Shown here one piece after another: positions 1-12,500 of a DNA stretch of 64,000 bases. A model generated the notes under the pieces. That model was not told the DNA's origin and made no database searches. It was given only the letters and a program-made list of their open reading frames with translations. Location of the stretch: contig NW_027018121.1 in the NCBI RefSeq assembly GCF_032854445.1, positions 1 through 64,000 of the forward strand, read 5' to 3'. This DNA comes from Liolophura sinensis (Eukaryota; Mollusca; Polyplacophora; Chitonida; Chitonidae). Made by a program: the position numbers and the translations under genes. How positions within the stretch are numbered: the first letter of the stretch is position 1; the number at the start of each line of letters is the position of its first letter.

Positions 1-3000
1 AAAATTTGCAATTTTTCAACAGCTGCCGATGCCTGGCTCAATTCCGCATCTTTTGGCACCTTACTGAAGTGGGTCAGTGTTCAGTTGTACTTTTTACAGC
101 AGACTGTATCAAGTACCTTGTGGTTTTTATGTACAAATGGTGTGGTTTTTCTACACGTAGATAAAGACATTGAGATTGTCTTGCACTTAGAAGTAAGGCA
201 ATTGCTGGGTGAGTTAAATGGGCTTGGCCCAAAGATTTGACGTCTTCTGGGCTACCGAAGGGCACATAACTTATAGTCAAAAGTTGAATATAGTAATGAC
301 CAGTCGCGATTGTACAGAGGGCAGTGTAGCCGGTTTCAATTAACAAAAAGACCAGGCAAAAATGCAAATGTGGAAAAACTTTTCAAGTGCTGCTGGTAAG
401 AGGCTAATCCGACGTATTTTGTGACGACAAATCGAATGGTGCAAACCGCGTTGCTCTCCGACCAATACTTTTGCCTGTAGTGACAATTGAATGATCATTG
501 ATGTCATAATCACGTGCCCAGCAACGGCTCTTACTCCATGGAAACCAGGGATATTTGCAATTTTTTAACAGCTGCCGATGCCTGGCCCAATTCCACATCT
601 TTTGGCACCTTATAAATGTGGGTCAGTGTTTAGCTGTACTTTTTACAGCAGACTGTATCAAGTACCTTGTGTTTTTCACGTACAAATGGTGTGGTTTTTC
701 TACACGTAGATAAAGACATTGAGATTGTCTTGCACTTAGAAGTAAGGCAATTGCTGGGTGAGTTAAATGGGCTTAGCCCAAAGATTTCAGGTCTTCTGGG
801 CTACCGAAGGGCACATAACTTATAGTCAAAAGTTGAATATAGTAATGACCAGTCGCGATTGTACAGAGTACAGTGTAGCCGATTTCAATTAACAAAAAGA
901 CCAGGCAAAAATGCAAAAGTGGACAAACTGTTCCAGTGCTACCAGTAAGAGACTAATCCGACGTATTTTGTGACGAGAAATCGAATGGTGCAATCCGCGT
1001 TGCTCTCCGACCAATACTTTTGGCTGTAGCGACAATTGAATGATCATTTATGTCATAATCACGTGCCTAGCAACGGCTCTTACTCCATGGAAACCAGGGA
1101 TATTTGCAATTTTTTAAACAGCTGCCGATGCCTGGCTCAATTCCGCATCTTTTGGCACCTTACTGAAGTGGGTTAGTGTTCAGTTGTACTTTTTACAGCA
1201 GACTGTATCAAGTACCTTGTGTTTTTCACGTACAAATGGTGTGGTTTTTCTACACGTAGATAAAGACATTGAGATTGTCTTGCACTTAGAAGTAAGGCAA
1301 TTGCTGGGTGAGTTAAATGGGCTTAGCCCAAAGATTTCAGGTCTTCTGGGCTACCGAAGGGCACATAACTTATAGTCAAAAGTTGAATATAGTAATGACC
1401 AGTCGCGATTGTACTGAGTACAGTGTAGCCGATTTCAATTAACAAAAAGACCAGGCAAAAATGCAAAAGTGGACAAACTGTTCCAGTGCTGCTGGTAAGA
1501 GGCTAATCCGACGTATTTTGTGACGAGAAATCGAATGGTGCAAACCGCGTTGCTCTCCGACCAATACTTTTGGCTGTAGCGACAGATCAATGATCATTGA
1601 TGTCATAATCACGTGCCCAGCAACGGCTCTTACTCCATGGAAACCAGGGATATTTGCAATTTTTTAACAGCTGCCGATGCCTGGCCCAATTCCACATCTT
1701 TTGGCACCCTTATAAATGTGGGTCAGTGTTTAGCTGTACTTTTCACAGCAGACTGTATCAAGTACCTTGTGTTTTTTATGTACAAATGGTGTGGTTTTTC
1801 TACACGTAGATAAAGACATTGAGATTGTCTTGGACTTAGAAGTAAGACAATTGCTGGGTGAGTTGAATGGGCTTAGCCGATAGATTTGACGTCTTCTGGG
1901 CTACCGAAGGGCACATAACTTATAGTCAAAAGTTGAATATAGTAATGACCAGTCGCGATTGTACAGAGTACAGTGTAGCCGATTTCAATTAACAAAAAGA
2001 CCAGGTAAAAACGCAAAAGTGGAAAAACTGTTCCAGTGCTGCTGGTAAGAGGCTAATCCGACGTATTTTGTGACGAGAAATCGAATGGTGCAAACCGCGT
2101 TGCTCTCCGACCAATACTTTTGCCTGTAGTGACAATTGAATGATAATTTATGTCATAATCACGTGCCCAGCAACGGCTCTTACTCCATGGAAACCAGGGA
2201 AATTTGCAATTTTCAACAGCTGCCGATGCCTGGCTCAATTCCGCATCTTTTGGCACCTTACTGAAGTGGGTCAGTGTTCAGTTGTACTTTTTACAGCAGA
2301 CTGTATCAAGTACCTTGTGGTTTTCACGTACAAATGGTGTGGTTTTTCTACACGTAGATAAAGACATTGAGATTGTCTTGCACTTAGAAGTAAAGCAATT
2401 GCTGGGTGAGTTAAATGGGCTTGGCCCAAAGATTTGACGTCTTCTGGACTACCGAAGGGCACATAACTTATAGTCAAAAGTTGAATATAGTAATGACCAG
2501 TCGCGATTGTACAGAGTGCAGTGTAGCCGGTTTCAATTAACAAAAGACCAGGCAAAAATGCAAATGTGGAAAAACTGTTCCAGTGCTGCTGGTAAGAGGC
2601 TAATCCGACGTATTTTATGACGACAAATCGAATGGTGCAAACCGCGTTGCTCTCCGACCAATACTTTTGCCTGTAGTGACAATTGAATGATAATTTATGT
2701 CATAATCACGTGCCCAGCAACGGCTCTTACTCCATGGAAACCAGGGAAATTTGCAATTTTTCAACAGCTGCCGATGCCTGGCTCAATTCCGCATCTTTTG
2801 GCACCTTACTGAAGTGGGTTAGTGTTCAGTTGTACTTTTTACAGCAGACTGTATCAAGTACCTTGTATTTTTCACGTACAAATGGTGTGGTTTTTCTACA
2901 CGTAGATAAAGACATTGAGATTGTCTTGCACTTAGAAGTAAGGCAATTGCTGGGTGAGTTAAATGGGCTTGGCCCAAAGATTTCAGGTCTTCTGGGCTAC

Positions 3001-4063
3001 CGAAGGGCACATAACTTATAGTCAAAAGTTGAAAATAGTAATGACCAGTCGCGATTGTACAGAGTACAGTGTAGCCGATTTCAATTACAAAAAGACCAGG
3101 TAAAAATGCAAAAGTGGACAAACTGTTCCAGTGCTGCTGGTAAGAGGCTAATCCGACGTATTTTGTGACGAGAAATCGAATGGTGCAATCCGCGTTGCTC
3201 TCCGACCAATACTTTTGGCTGTAGTGACAATTTAATGATCATTTATGTCATAATCACGTGCCCAGCAACGGCTCTTACTCCATGGAAACCAGGGAAATTT
3301 GCAATTTTTCAACAGCTGCCGATGCCTGGCTCAATTCCGCATCTTTTGGCACCTTACTGAAGTGGGTTAGTGTTCAGTTGTACATTTTACAGAAGACTGT
3401 ATCAAGTGCCTTGTGTTTTTCACGTACAAATGGTGTGGTTTTCTACACGTAGATAAAGACATTGAGATTGTCTTGCACTTAGAAGTAAGGCAATTGCTGG
3501 GTGAGTTAAATGGGCTTAGCCCAAAGATTTCAGGTCTTCTGGGCTACGAAGGCACATAACTTATAGTCAAAAGTTGAATATAGTAATGACCAGTCGCGAT
3601 TGTACAGAGTGCAGTGTAGCCGATTTCAATTAACAAAAAGACCAGGCAAAAATGCAAAGTGGAAAAACTGTTCCAGTGCTGCTGGTAAGAGGCTAATCCG
3701 ACGTATTTTGTGACGACAAATCGAATGGTGCAAACCGCGTTGCTCTCCGACCAATACTTTTGCCTGTAGTGACAATTGAATGATCATTTATGTCATAATC
3801 ACGTGCCCAGCAACGGCTCTTACTCCATGGAAACCAGGGATATTTGCTATTTTTCAACAGCTGCCGATGCCTGGCTCAATTCCGCATCTTTTGGCACCTT
3901 ATTCATGTGGGTCTGTGGTCAGTTTGTACTTTTTACAGCAGACTGTATCAAGTACCTTGTGTTTTTCACGTACAAATGGTGTGGTTTTTCTACACGTAGA
4001 TAAAGACATTGAGATTGTCTTGCACTTAGAAGTAAGGCAATTGCTGGGTGAGTTAAATGGGCT

Positions 4064-4093
4064 TAGCCCAAAGATTTCAGGTCTTCTGGGCTA
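4064..4093. other. Conserved imperfect hairpin with two-state loop (example)
   Basis: Left arm TAGCCCAAAGA (4064-4074), loop TTTCAGG (4075-4081), right arm TCTTCTGGGCTA (4082-4093). The arms pair over 11 bp with one bulged C. The element is present in nearly every unit. The loop has two main states, TTTCAGG and TTTGACG, plus rare TTTCAGC. Units with ggcttggccc keep the stem with a G-T pair. Type a (tagccgataga) breaks it. Confidence 0.75.
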
Positions 4094-4328
4094 CCGAAGG
4101 GCACATAACTTATAGTCAAAAGTTGAATATAGTAATGACCAGTCGCGATTGTACAGAGTACAGTGTAGCCGATTTCAATTATCAAAAAGACCAGGCTAAA
4201 ATGCAAAAGTGGAAAAACTGTTCCAGTGCTACTAGTAAGAGCCTAATCCGACGTATTTTGTGACGAGAAATCGAATGGTGCAATCCGCGTTGCTCTCCGA
4301 CCAACACTTTTGGCTGTAGCGACAATTG

Positions 4329-4338
4329 AATGATCATT
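4329..4338. other. 10-bp palindrome AATGATCATT, one per monomer (example)
   Basis: AATGATCATT is its own reverse complement and sits a few bases after the monomer start in most units; this is the copy in the unit at 4326. It is broken to AATGATAATT in the units at 2136, 2683, 4876, 52153, 54898, 57643, 58192 and 61485, all of the outer family. Confidence 0.85.
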
Positions 4339-4347
4339 TATGTCATA

Positions 4348-4355
4348 ATCACGTG
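4348..4355. other. ATCACGTG motif (E-box / CDEI-like), one per monomer (example)
   Basis: ATCACGTG lies ten bases after the palindrome in most units; this is the copy in the unit at 4326. CACGTG is a palindromic E-box or plant G-box, and ATCACGTG fits the budding yeast CDEI consensus RTCACRTG. Types 7 and 10 and the units at 11476 and 49957 have attacgtg instead. Occurrence is seen; any binding is inference. Confidence 0.55.
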
Positions 4356-6521
4356 CGTAGCAACGTCTCTTACTCCATGGAAACCAGGGAAATTTGCAAT
4401 TTTTCAACAGCTGCCGATGCCTGGCTTAATTCCGCATCTTTTGGCACCTTACTGAAGTGGGTTAGTGTTCAGTTGTACTTTTTACAGCAGACTGTATCAA
4501 GTACCTTGTGTTTTTCACGTACAAATGGTGTGGTTTTTCTACACGTAGATAAAGACATTGAGATTGTCTTGCACTTAGAAGTAAGGCAATTGCTGGGTGA
4601 GTTAAATGGGCTTAGCCCAAAGATTTGACGTCTTCTGGGCTACCGAAGGGCACATAACTTATAGTCAAAAGTTGAATATAGTAATGACCAGTCGCGATTG
4701 TACAGAGTACAGTGTAAGCCGATTTCAATTAACAAAAAGACCAGGCAAAAATGCAAAAGTGGAAAAACTGTTCCAGTGCTGCTGGTAAGAGGCTAATCCG
4801 ACGTATTTTGTGACGACAAATCGAATGGTGCAAACCGCGTTGCTCTCCGACCAATACTTTTGCCTGTAGTGACAATTGAATGATAATTTATGTCATAATC
4901 ACGTGCCCAGCAACGGCTCTTACTCCATGGAAACCAGGGATATTTGCAATTTTTCAACAGCTGCCGATGCCTGGCTCAATTCCGCATCTTTTGGCACCTT
5001 GTTCATGTGGGTCTGTGGTCAGTTGTACTTTTTACAGCAGACTGTATCAAGTACCTTGTGTTTTTCACGTACAAATGGTGTGGTTTTTCTACCACGTAGA
5101 TAAAGACATTGAGATTGTCTTGCACTTAGAAGTAAGGCAATTGCTGGGTGAGTTAAATGGGCTTAGCCCAAAGATTTCAGGTCTTCTGGGCTACCGAAGG
5201 GCACATAACTTATAGTCAAAAGTTGAATATAGTAATGACCAGACGCGATTGTACAGAGTGCAGTGTAGCCGGTTTCAATTAACAAAAAGACCAGGCAAAA
5301 ATGCAAAAGTGGAAAAACTGTTCCAGTGCTGCTGGTAAGAGGCTAATCCGACGTATTTTGTGACGACAAATCGAATGGTGCAAACCGCGTTGCTCTCCGA
5401 CCAATACTTTTGCCTGTAGTGACAATTGAATGATCATTTATGTCATAATCACGTGCCCAGCAACAGCTCTTACTCCATGGAAACCAGGGAAATTTGCAAT
5501 TTTTCAACAGCTGCCGATGCCTGGCTCAATTCCGCATCTTTTGGCACCTTATTCATGTGGGTCTGTGGTCAGTTGTACTTTTTACAGCAGACTGTATCAA
5601 GTACCTTGTGTTTTTCACGTACAAATGGTGTGGTTTTTCTACACGTAGATAAAGACATTGAGATTGTCTTGGACTTAGAAGTAAGACAATTGCTGGGTGA
5701 GTTAAATGGGCTTGGCCCAAAGATTTCAGGTCTTCTGGGCTACCGAAGGGCACATAACTTATAGTCAAAAGTTGAATATAGTAATGACCAGTCGCGATTG
5801 TACAGAGTACAGTGTAGCCGATTTCAATTAACAAAAAGACCAGGCAAAAATGCAAAAGTGGAAAAACTGTTCCAGTGCTGCTGGTAAGAGGCTAATCCGA
5901 CGTATTTTGTGACGAGAAATCGAATGGTGCAAACCGCGTTGCTCTCCGACCAATACTTTTGCCTGTAGTGACAATTGAATGATCATTTATGTCATAATCA
6001 CGTGCCCAGCAACGGCTCTTACTCCATGGAAACCAGGGAAATTTGCAATTTTTCAACAGCTGCCGATGCCTGGCTCAATTCCGCATCCTTTGGCACCTTA
6101 CTGAAGTGGGTCAGTGTTCAGCTGTACTTTTTACAGCAGACTGTATCAAGTACCTTGGTTTTCACGTACAAATGGTGTGGTTTTTCTACACGTAGATAAA
6201 TACATTAAGATTGTCTTGCATTTAGAAGTAAGGCAATTGCTGGGTGAGTTAAATGGGCTTAGCCCAAAGATTTGACGTCTTCTGGGCTACCGAAGGGCAC
6301 ATAACTTATAGTCAAAAGTTGAATATAGTAATGACCAGTCGCGATTGTACAGAGTGCAGTGTAGCCGGTTTCAATTAACAAAAAGACCAGGCAAAAATGC
6401 AAAAGTGCAAAAACTGTTCCAGTGCTGCTGGTAAGAGGCTAATCCGACGTATTTTGTGACGACAAATCGAATGGTGCAAACCGCGTTGCTCTCCGACCAA
6501 TACTTTTGCCTGTAGTGACAA

Positions 6522-9500
6522 TTGAATGATCATTTATGTCATAATCACGTGCCCAGCAACGGCTCTTACTCCATGGAAACCAGGGAAATTTGCAATTTTT
6601 CAACAGCTGCCGATGCCTGTCTCAATTCCGCATCTTTTGGCACCTTACTGAAGTGGGTTAGTGTTCAGTTGTACTTTTTACAGCAGACTGTATAAAGTAC
6701 CTTGTGTTTTTCACGTACAAATGGTGTGGTTTTTCTACACGTAGATAAAGACATTGAGATTGTCTTGGACTTAGAAGTAAGACAATTGCTGGGTGAGTTA
6801 AATGGGCTTGGCCCAAAGATTTCAGGTCTTCTGGGCTACCGAAGGGCACATAACTTATAGTCAAAAGTTGAATATAGTAATGACCAGTCGCGATTGTACA
6901 GAGTACAGTGTAGCCGATTTCAATTAACAAAAAGACCAGGCAAAAATGCAAAAGTGGAAAAACTGTTCCAGTGCTACTAGTAAGAGCCTAATCCGACGTA
7001 TTTTGTGACGAGAAATCGAATGGTGCAATCCGCGTTGCTCTCCGACCAATACTTTTGCCTGTAGCGACAACTGAATGATCATTTATGTCATAATCACGTG
7101 CCCAGCAACGGCTCTTACTCCATGGAAACCAGGGAAATTTGCAATTTTTCAACAGCTGCCGATGCCTGTCTCAATTCCGCATCTTTTGGCACCTTACTGA
7201 AGTGGGTTAGTGTTCAGTTGTACTTTTTACAGCAGACTGTATCAAGTACCTTGTGTTTTTCACGTACAAATGGTGTGGTTTTTCTACACGTAGATAAAGA
7301 CATTGAGATTGTCTTGCACTTAGAAGTAAGGCAATTGCTGGGTGAGTTAAATGGGCTTAGCCCAAAGATTTGACGTCTTCTGGGCTACCGAAGGGCACAT
7401 AACTTATAGTCAAAAGTTGAATATAGTAATGACCAGTCGCGATTGTACAGAGTACAGTGTAGCCGATTTCAATTAACAAAAAGACCAGGCAAAAAATGCA
7501 AAAGTGGAAAAAACTGTTCCAGTGCTACTAGTAAGAGCCTAATCCGACGTATTTTGTGACGAGAAATCGAATGGTGCAATCCGCGTTGCTCTCCGACCAA
7601 TACTTTTGGCTGTAGCGACAATTGAATGATCATTTATGTCATAATCACGTGCGTAGCAACGGGTCTTACTCCATGGAAACCAGGGATATTTGCAATTTTT
7701 CAACAGCTGCCGATGCCTGGCTCAATTCCGCATCTTTTGGCACCTTACTGAAGTGGGTCAGTGTTTAGTTGTAGTATTTACAGCAGACTGTATCAAGTAC
7801 CTTGTGTTTTTCACGTACAAATGGTGTGGTTTTTCTACACGTAGATAAAGACATTGAGATTGTCTTGCACTTAGAAGTAAGGCAATTGCTGGGTGAGTTA
7901 AAAGGGCTTAGCCCAAAGATTTCAGGTCTTCTGGCTACCGAAGGGCACATAACTTATAGTCAAAAGTTGAATATAGTAATGACCTAGTCGCGATTGTACA
8001 GAACACAGTGTAGCCGATTTCAATTAACAAAAAGACCAGGCAAAATGCAAAAGTGGAAAAACTGTTCCAGTGCTACTAGTAAGAGCCTAATCCGACGTAT
8101 TTCGTGACGAGAAATCGAATGGTGCAAACCGCGTTGCTCTCCGACCAATACTTTTGGCTGTAGCGACAATTGAATGATCATTTATGTCATAATCACGTGC
8201 GTAGCAACGTCTCTTACTCCATGGAAACCAGGGAAATTTGCAATTTTTCAACAGCTGCCGATGCCTGGCTCAATTCCGCATCTTTTGGCACCTTACTGAA
8301 GTGGGTTAGTGTTCAGTTGTACTTTTTACAGCAGGACTGTATCAAGTACCTTGTGTTTTTCACGTACAAATGGTGTGGTTTTTCTACACGTAGATAAAGA
8401 CATTGAGATTGTCTTGCACTTAGAAGTAAGGCAATTGCTGGGTGAGTTAAATGGGCTTAGCCCAAAGATTTGACGTCTTCTGGGCTACCGAAGGGCACAT
8501 AACTTATAGTCAAAAGTTGAATATAGTAATGACCAGGTCGCGATTGTAACAGAGTGCAGTGTAGCCGATTTCAATTAACAGAAAGACCAGGCAAAAATGC
8601 AAAAGTGGAAAAACTGTTCCAGTGCTGCTGGTAAGAGGCTAATCCGACGTATTTTGTGACGACAAATCGAATGGTGCAAACCGCGTTGCTCTCCGACCAA
8701 TACTTTGCCTGTAGTGACAATTGAAATGATCATTTATGTCATAATCACGTGCCCAGCAACGGCTCTTACTCCATGGAAACCAGGGATATTTGCAATTTTT
8801 CAACAGCTGCCGATGCCTGGCTCAATTCCGCATCTTTTGGCACCTTATTCATGTGGGTCTGTTGTCAGTTGTTACTTTTTTACAGCAGACTGTATCAAGT
8901 ACCTTGTGTTTTTCCACGTACAAATGGTGTGGGTTTTTCTACACGTAGATAAAGACATTGAGATTGTCTTGCACTTAGAAGTAAGGCAATTGCTGGGTGA
9001 GTTAAATGGGCTTGGCCCAAAGATTTCAGGTCTTCTGGGCTACCGAAGGGCACATAACTTATAGTCAAAAGTTGAATATAGTAATGACCAGTCGCGATTG
9101 TACAGAGTGCAGTGTAGCCGGTTTCAATTAACAAAAAGACCAGGCAAAAATGCAAAAGTGCAAAAAACTGTTCCAGTGCTGCTGGTAAGAAGCTAATCCC
9201 GACGTATTTTGTGACGAGAAATCGAATGGTGCAAACCGCGTTGCTCTCCGACCAATACTTTTGCCTGAAGTGACAATTGAATGATCATTTATGTCATAAT
9301 CACGTGCCCAGCAACGGCTCTTACTCCATGGAAACCAGGGAAATTTGCAATTTTTCAACAGCTGCCGATGCCTGGCTCAATTCCGCATCTTTTGGCACCT
9401 TACTGAAGTGAGTTAGTGTTCAGTTGTACTTTTTACAGCAGACTGTATCAAGTACCTTGTGTTTTTCACGTACAAATGGTGTGGTTTTTCTACACGTAGA

Positions 9501-12500
9501 TAAAGACATTGAGATTGTCTTGCACTTAGAAGTAAGGCAATTGCTGGGTGAGTTAAATGGGCTTAGCCCAAAGATTTCAGGTCTTCTGGGCTACCGAAGG
9601 GCACATAACTTATAGTCAAAAGTTGAATATAGTAATGACCAGTCGCGATTGTACAGAGTACAGTGTAGCCGATTTCAATTAACAAAAACACCAGGCAAAA
9701 ATGCAAAAGTGGAAAAACTGTTTCCAGTGCTACTAGTAAGAGCCTAATCCGACGTATTTTTGTGACGAGAAATCGAATGGTGCAATCCGCGTTGCTCTCC
9801 GACCAATACTTTTGGCTGTAGCGGGACAATTGAATGATCATTTATGTCATAATCACGTGCGTAGCAACGGGTCTTACTCCATGGAAACCAGGGAAATTTG
9901 CAATTTTTCAACAGCAGCCGATGCCTGTCTCAATTCCGCATCTTTTGGCACCTTAACTGAAGTGGGTTAGTGTTCAGTTGTACTTTTTACAGCAGACTGT
10001 ATCAAGTACCTTGTGTTTTCACGTACAAATGGTGTGGTTTTTCTACACGTAGATAAAGACATTGAGATTGTCTTGCACTTAGAAGTAAGGCAATTGCTGG
10101 GTGAGTTAAATGGGCTTAGCCCAAGATTTCAGGTCTTCTGGGCTACCGAAGGGCACATAACTTATAGTCAAAAGTTGAATATAGTAATGACCAGTCGCGA
10201 TTGTACAGAGTACAGTGTAGCCGATTTCAATTAACAAAAAGACCAGGCAAAAATGCAAAAGTGGAAAACTGTTCCAGTGCTACTAGTAAGAGCCTAATCC
10301 GACGTATTTTGTGACGACAAATCGAATGGTGCAATCCGCGTTGCTCTCCGACCAATACTTTTGGCTGTAGCGACAATTGAATGATCATTTATGTCATAAT
10401 CACGTGGCGTAGCAACGTCTCTTACTCCATGGAAACCAGGGAAATTTGCAATTTTTCAACAGCTGCCGATGCTGGCTCAATTCCGCATCTTTTGGCACCT
10501 TACTGAAGTGGGTTAGTGTTCAGTTTGTACTTTTTACAGCAGACTGTATCAAGTACCTTGTGTTTTTCACGTACAAATGGTGTGGTTTTTCTACACGTAG
10601 ATAAAGACATTGAGATTGTCTTGCACTTAGAAGTAAGGCAATTGCTGGGTGAGTTAAATGGGCTTGGCCCAAAGATTTGACGTCTTCTGGTCTACCGAAG
10701 GGCACATAACTTATAGTCAAAAGTTGAATATAGTAATGACCAGTCGCGATTGTACAGAGTGCAGTGTAGCCGGTTTCAATTAACAAAAAGACCAGGCAAA
10801 AATGCAAAAGTGGAAAACTGTTCCAGTGCTGCTGGTAAGAGGCTAATCCGACGTATTTTGTGATGAGAAATCGAATGGTGCAAACCGCGTTGCTCTCCGA
10901 CCAATACTTTTGCCTGTAGTGACAATTGAATGATCATTTATGTCATAATCACGTGCCCAGCAACGGCTCTTACTCCATGGAAACCAGGGAAATTTGCAAT
11001 TTTTCAACAGCTGCCGATGCCTGGCTCAATTCCGCATCCTTTGGCACCTTACTGAAGTGGGTCAGTGTTCAGTTGTACTTTTTACAGCAGACTGTATCAG
11101 TACCTTGTGGTTTCACGTACAAATGGTGTGGTTTTTCTACACGTAGATAAAGACATTAAGATTGTCTTGCATTTAGAAGTAAGGCAATTGCTGGGTGAGT
11201 TAAATGGGCTTAGCCCAAAGATTTGACGTCCTCTGGGCTACCGAAGGGCACATAACTTATAGTCAAAAGTTGAATATAGTAATGACCAGTCGCGATTGTA
11301 CAGAGTGCAGGTGTAGCCGGTTTTCAATTAACAAAAAGGACCAGGCAAAAATGCCAAAAGTGGAAAAACTGTTCCAGTGCTGCTGGTAAGAGGCTAATCC
11401 AACGTATTTTGTGACGACAAATCGATGGTGCAAACCGCGTTGCTCTCTGACCAATACTTTTGCCTGTAGTGACAATTGAATGATCATTTATGTCATAATT
11501 ACGTGCCCAGCAACGGCTCTTACTCCATGGAAACCAGGGAAATTTGCAATTTTTCAACAGCTGCCGATGCCTGGCTCAATTCCGCATCTTTTGGCACCTT
11601 ATTCATGTGGGTCTGTGGTCAGTTGTACTTTTTACAGCAGACTGTATAAAGTACCTTGTGTTTTTCACGTACAAATGGTGTGGTTTTTTCTACACGTAGA
11701 TAAAGACATTGAGATTGTCTTGGACTTAGAAGTAAGGCAATTGCTGGGTGAGTTAAATGGGCTTGCCCAAAGATTTCAGGTCTTCTGGGCTACCGAAGGG
11801 CACATAACTTATAGTCAAAAGTTGAATATAGTAATGACCAGTCGCGATTGTACAGAGTACAGTGTAGCCGATTTCAATTAACAAAAAGACCAGGCAAAAA
11901 TGCAAAAGTGGAAAAAACTGTTCCAGTGCTACTAGTAAGAGCCTAATCCGACGTATTTTGTGACGAGAAATCGAATGGTGCAATCCGCGTTGCTCTCCGA
12001 CCAATACTTTTGGCTGTAGCGAATATTGAATGATCATTGATGTCATAATCACGTGCGTAGCAACGGGTCTTACTCCATGGAAACCAGGGAAATTTGCAAT
12101 TTTTCAACAGCTGCCGATGCTGTCTCAATTCCGCATCTTTTGGCACCTTACTGAAGTGGGTTAGTGTTCAGTTGTACTTTTTACAGCAGACTGTATCAAG
12201 TACCTTGTGTTTTTCACGTACAAATGGTGTGGTTTTTTCTACACGTAGATAAAGACATTGAGATTGTCTTGCACTTAGAAGTAAAGGGCAATTGCTGGGT
12301 GAGTTAAATGGCTTAGCCCAAAGATTTCAGGTCTTCTGGGCTACCGAAGGGCACATAACTTATAGTCAAAAGTTGAATATAGTAATGACCAGTCGCGATT
12401 GTACAGAGTACAGTGTAGCCGATTTCAATTAACAAAAAGACCAGGCAAAAATGCAAAAGTGGAAAAACTGTTCCAGTGCTACTAGTAAGAGGCTAATCCG

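Larger units (their letters stand above)
1..6521. repeat. Left flank block, outer HOR family with ring-like monomers
   Basis: Monomer starts: partial unit to 486, then 487, 1036, 1586, 2136, 2683, 3231, 3776, 4326, 4876, 5426, 5975. Units at 1036, 1586 and 2136 are types e, a and b of the outer HOR (cgtgcctagc and gtactgag in e; the 16-bp palindrome in a; aaagcaattg, tctggactacc and gcaaatgtgg in b). The unit at 2683 has a front with tgataattt like 58192 and a back with gttgaaaatag like 59839. The unit at 3231 carries tacattttacagaag as at 60388 and 60937. Units at 3776 and 4326 resemble ring types 6 and 1. Units at 4876, 5426 and 5975 match 61485, 62035 and 62584. Unit lengths run from 545 to 550 bp. 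Confidence 0.85.

Noticed and set aside
3690-3740. Hammerhead ribozyme core around gacgagaaatcg
   Set aside because: There is a GAAA but no CTGANGA core at a suitable distance on either strand.
4200-4290. RNA polymerase III promoter: A-box-like tggctcaattccg and B-box-like aatcgaatgg
   Set aside because: Both depart from consensus at key positions (the B-box-like site lacks the initial G and final C) and their spacing does not fit a tRNA-derived gene.
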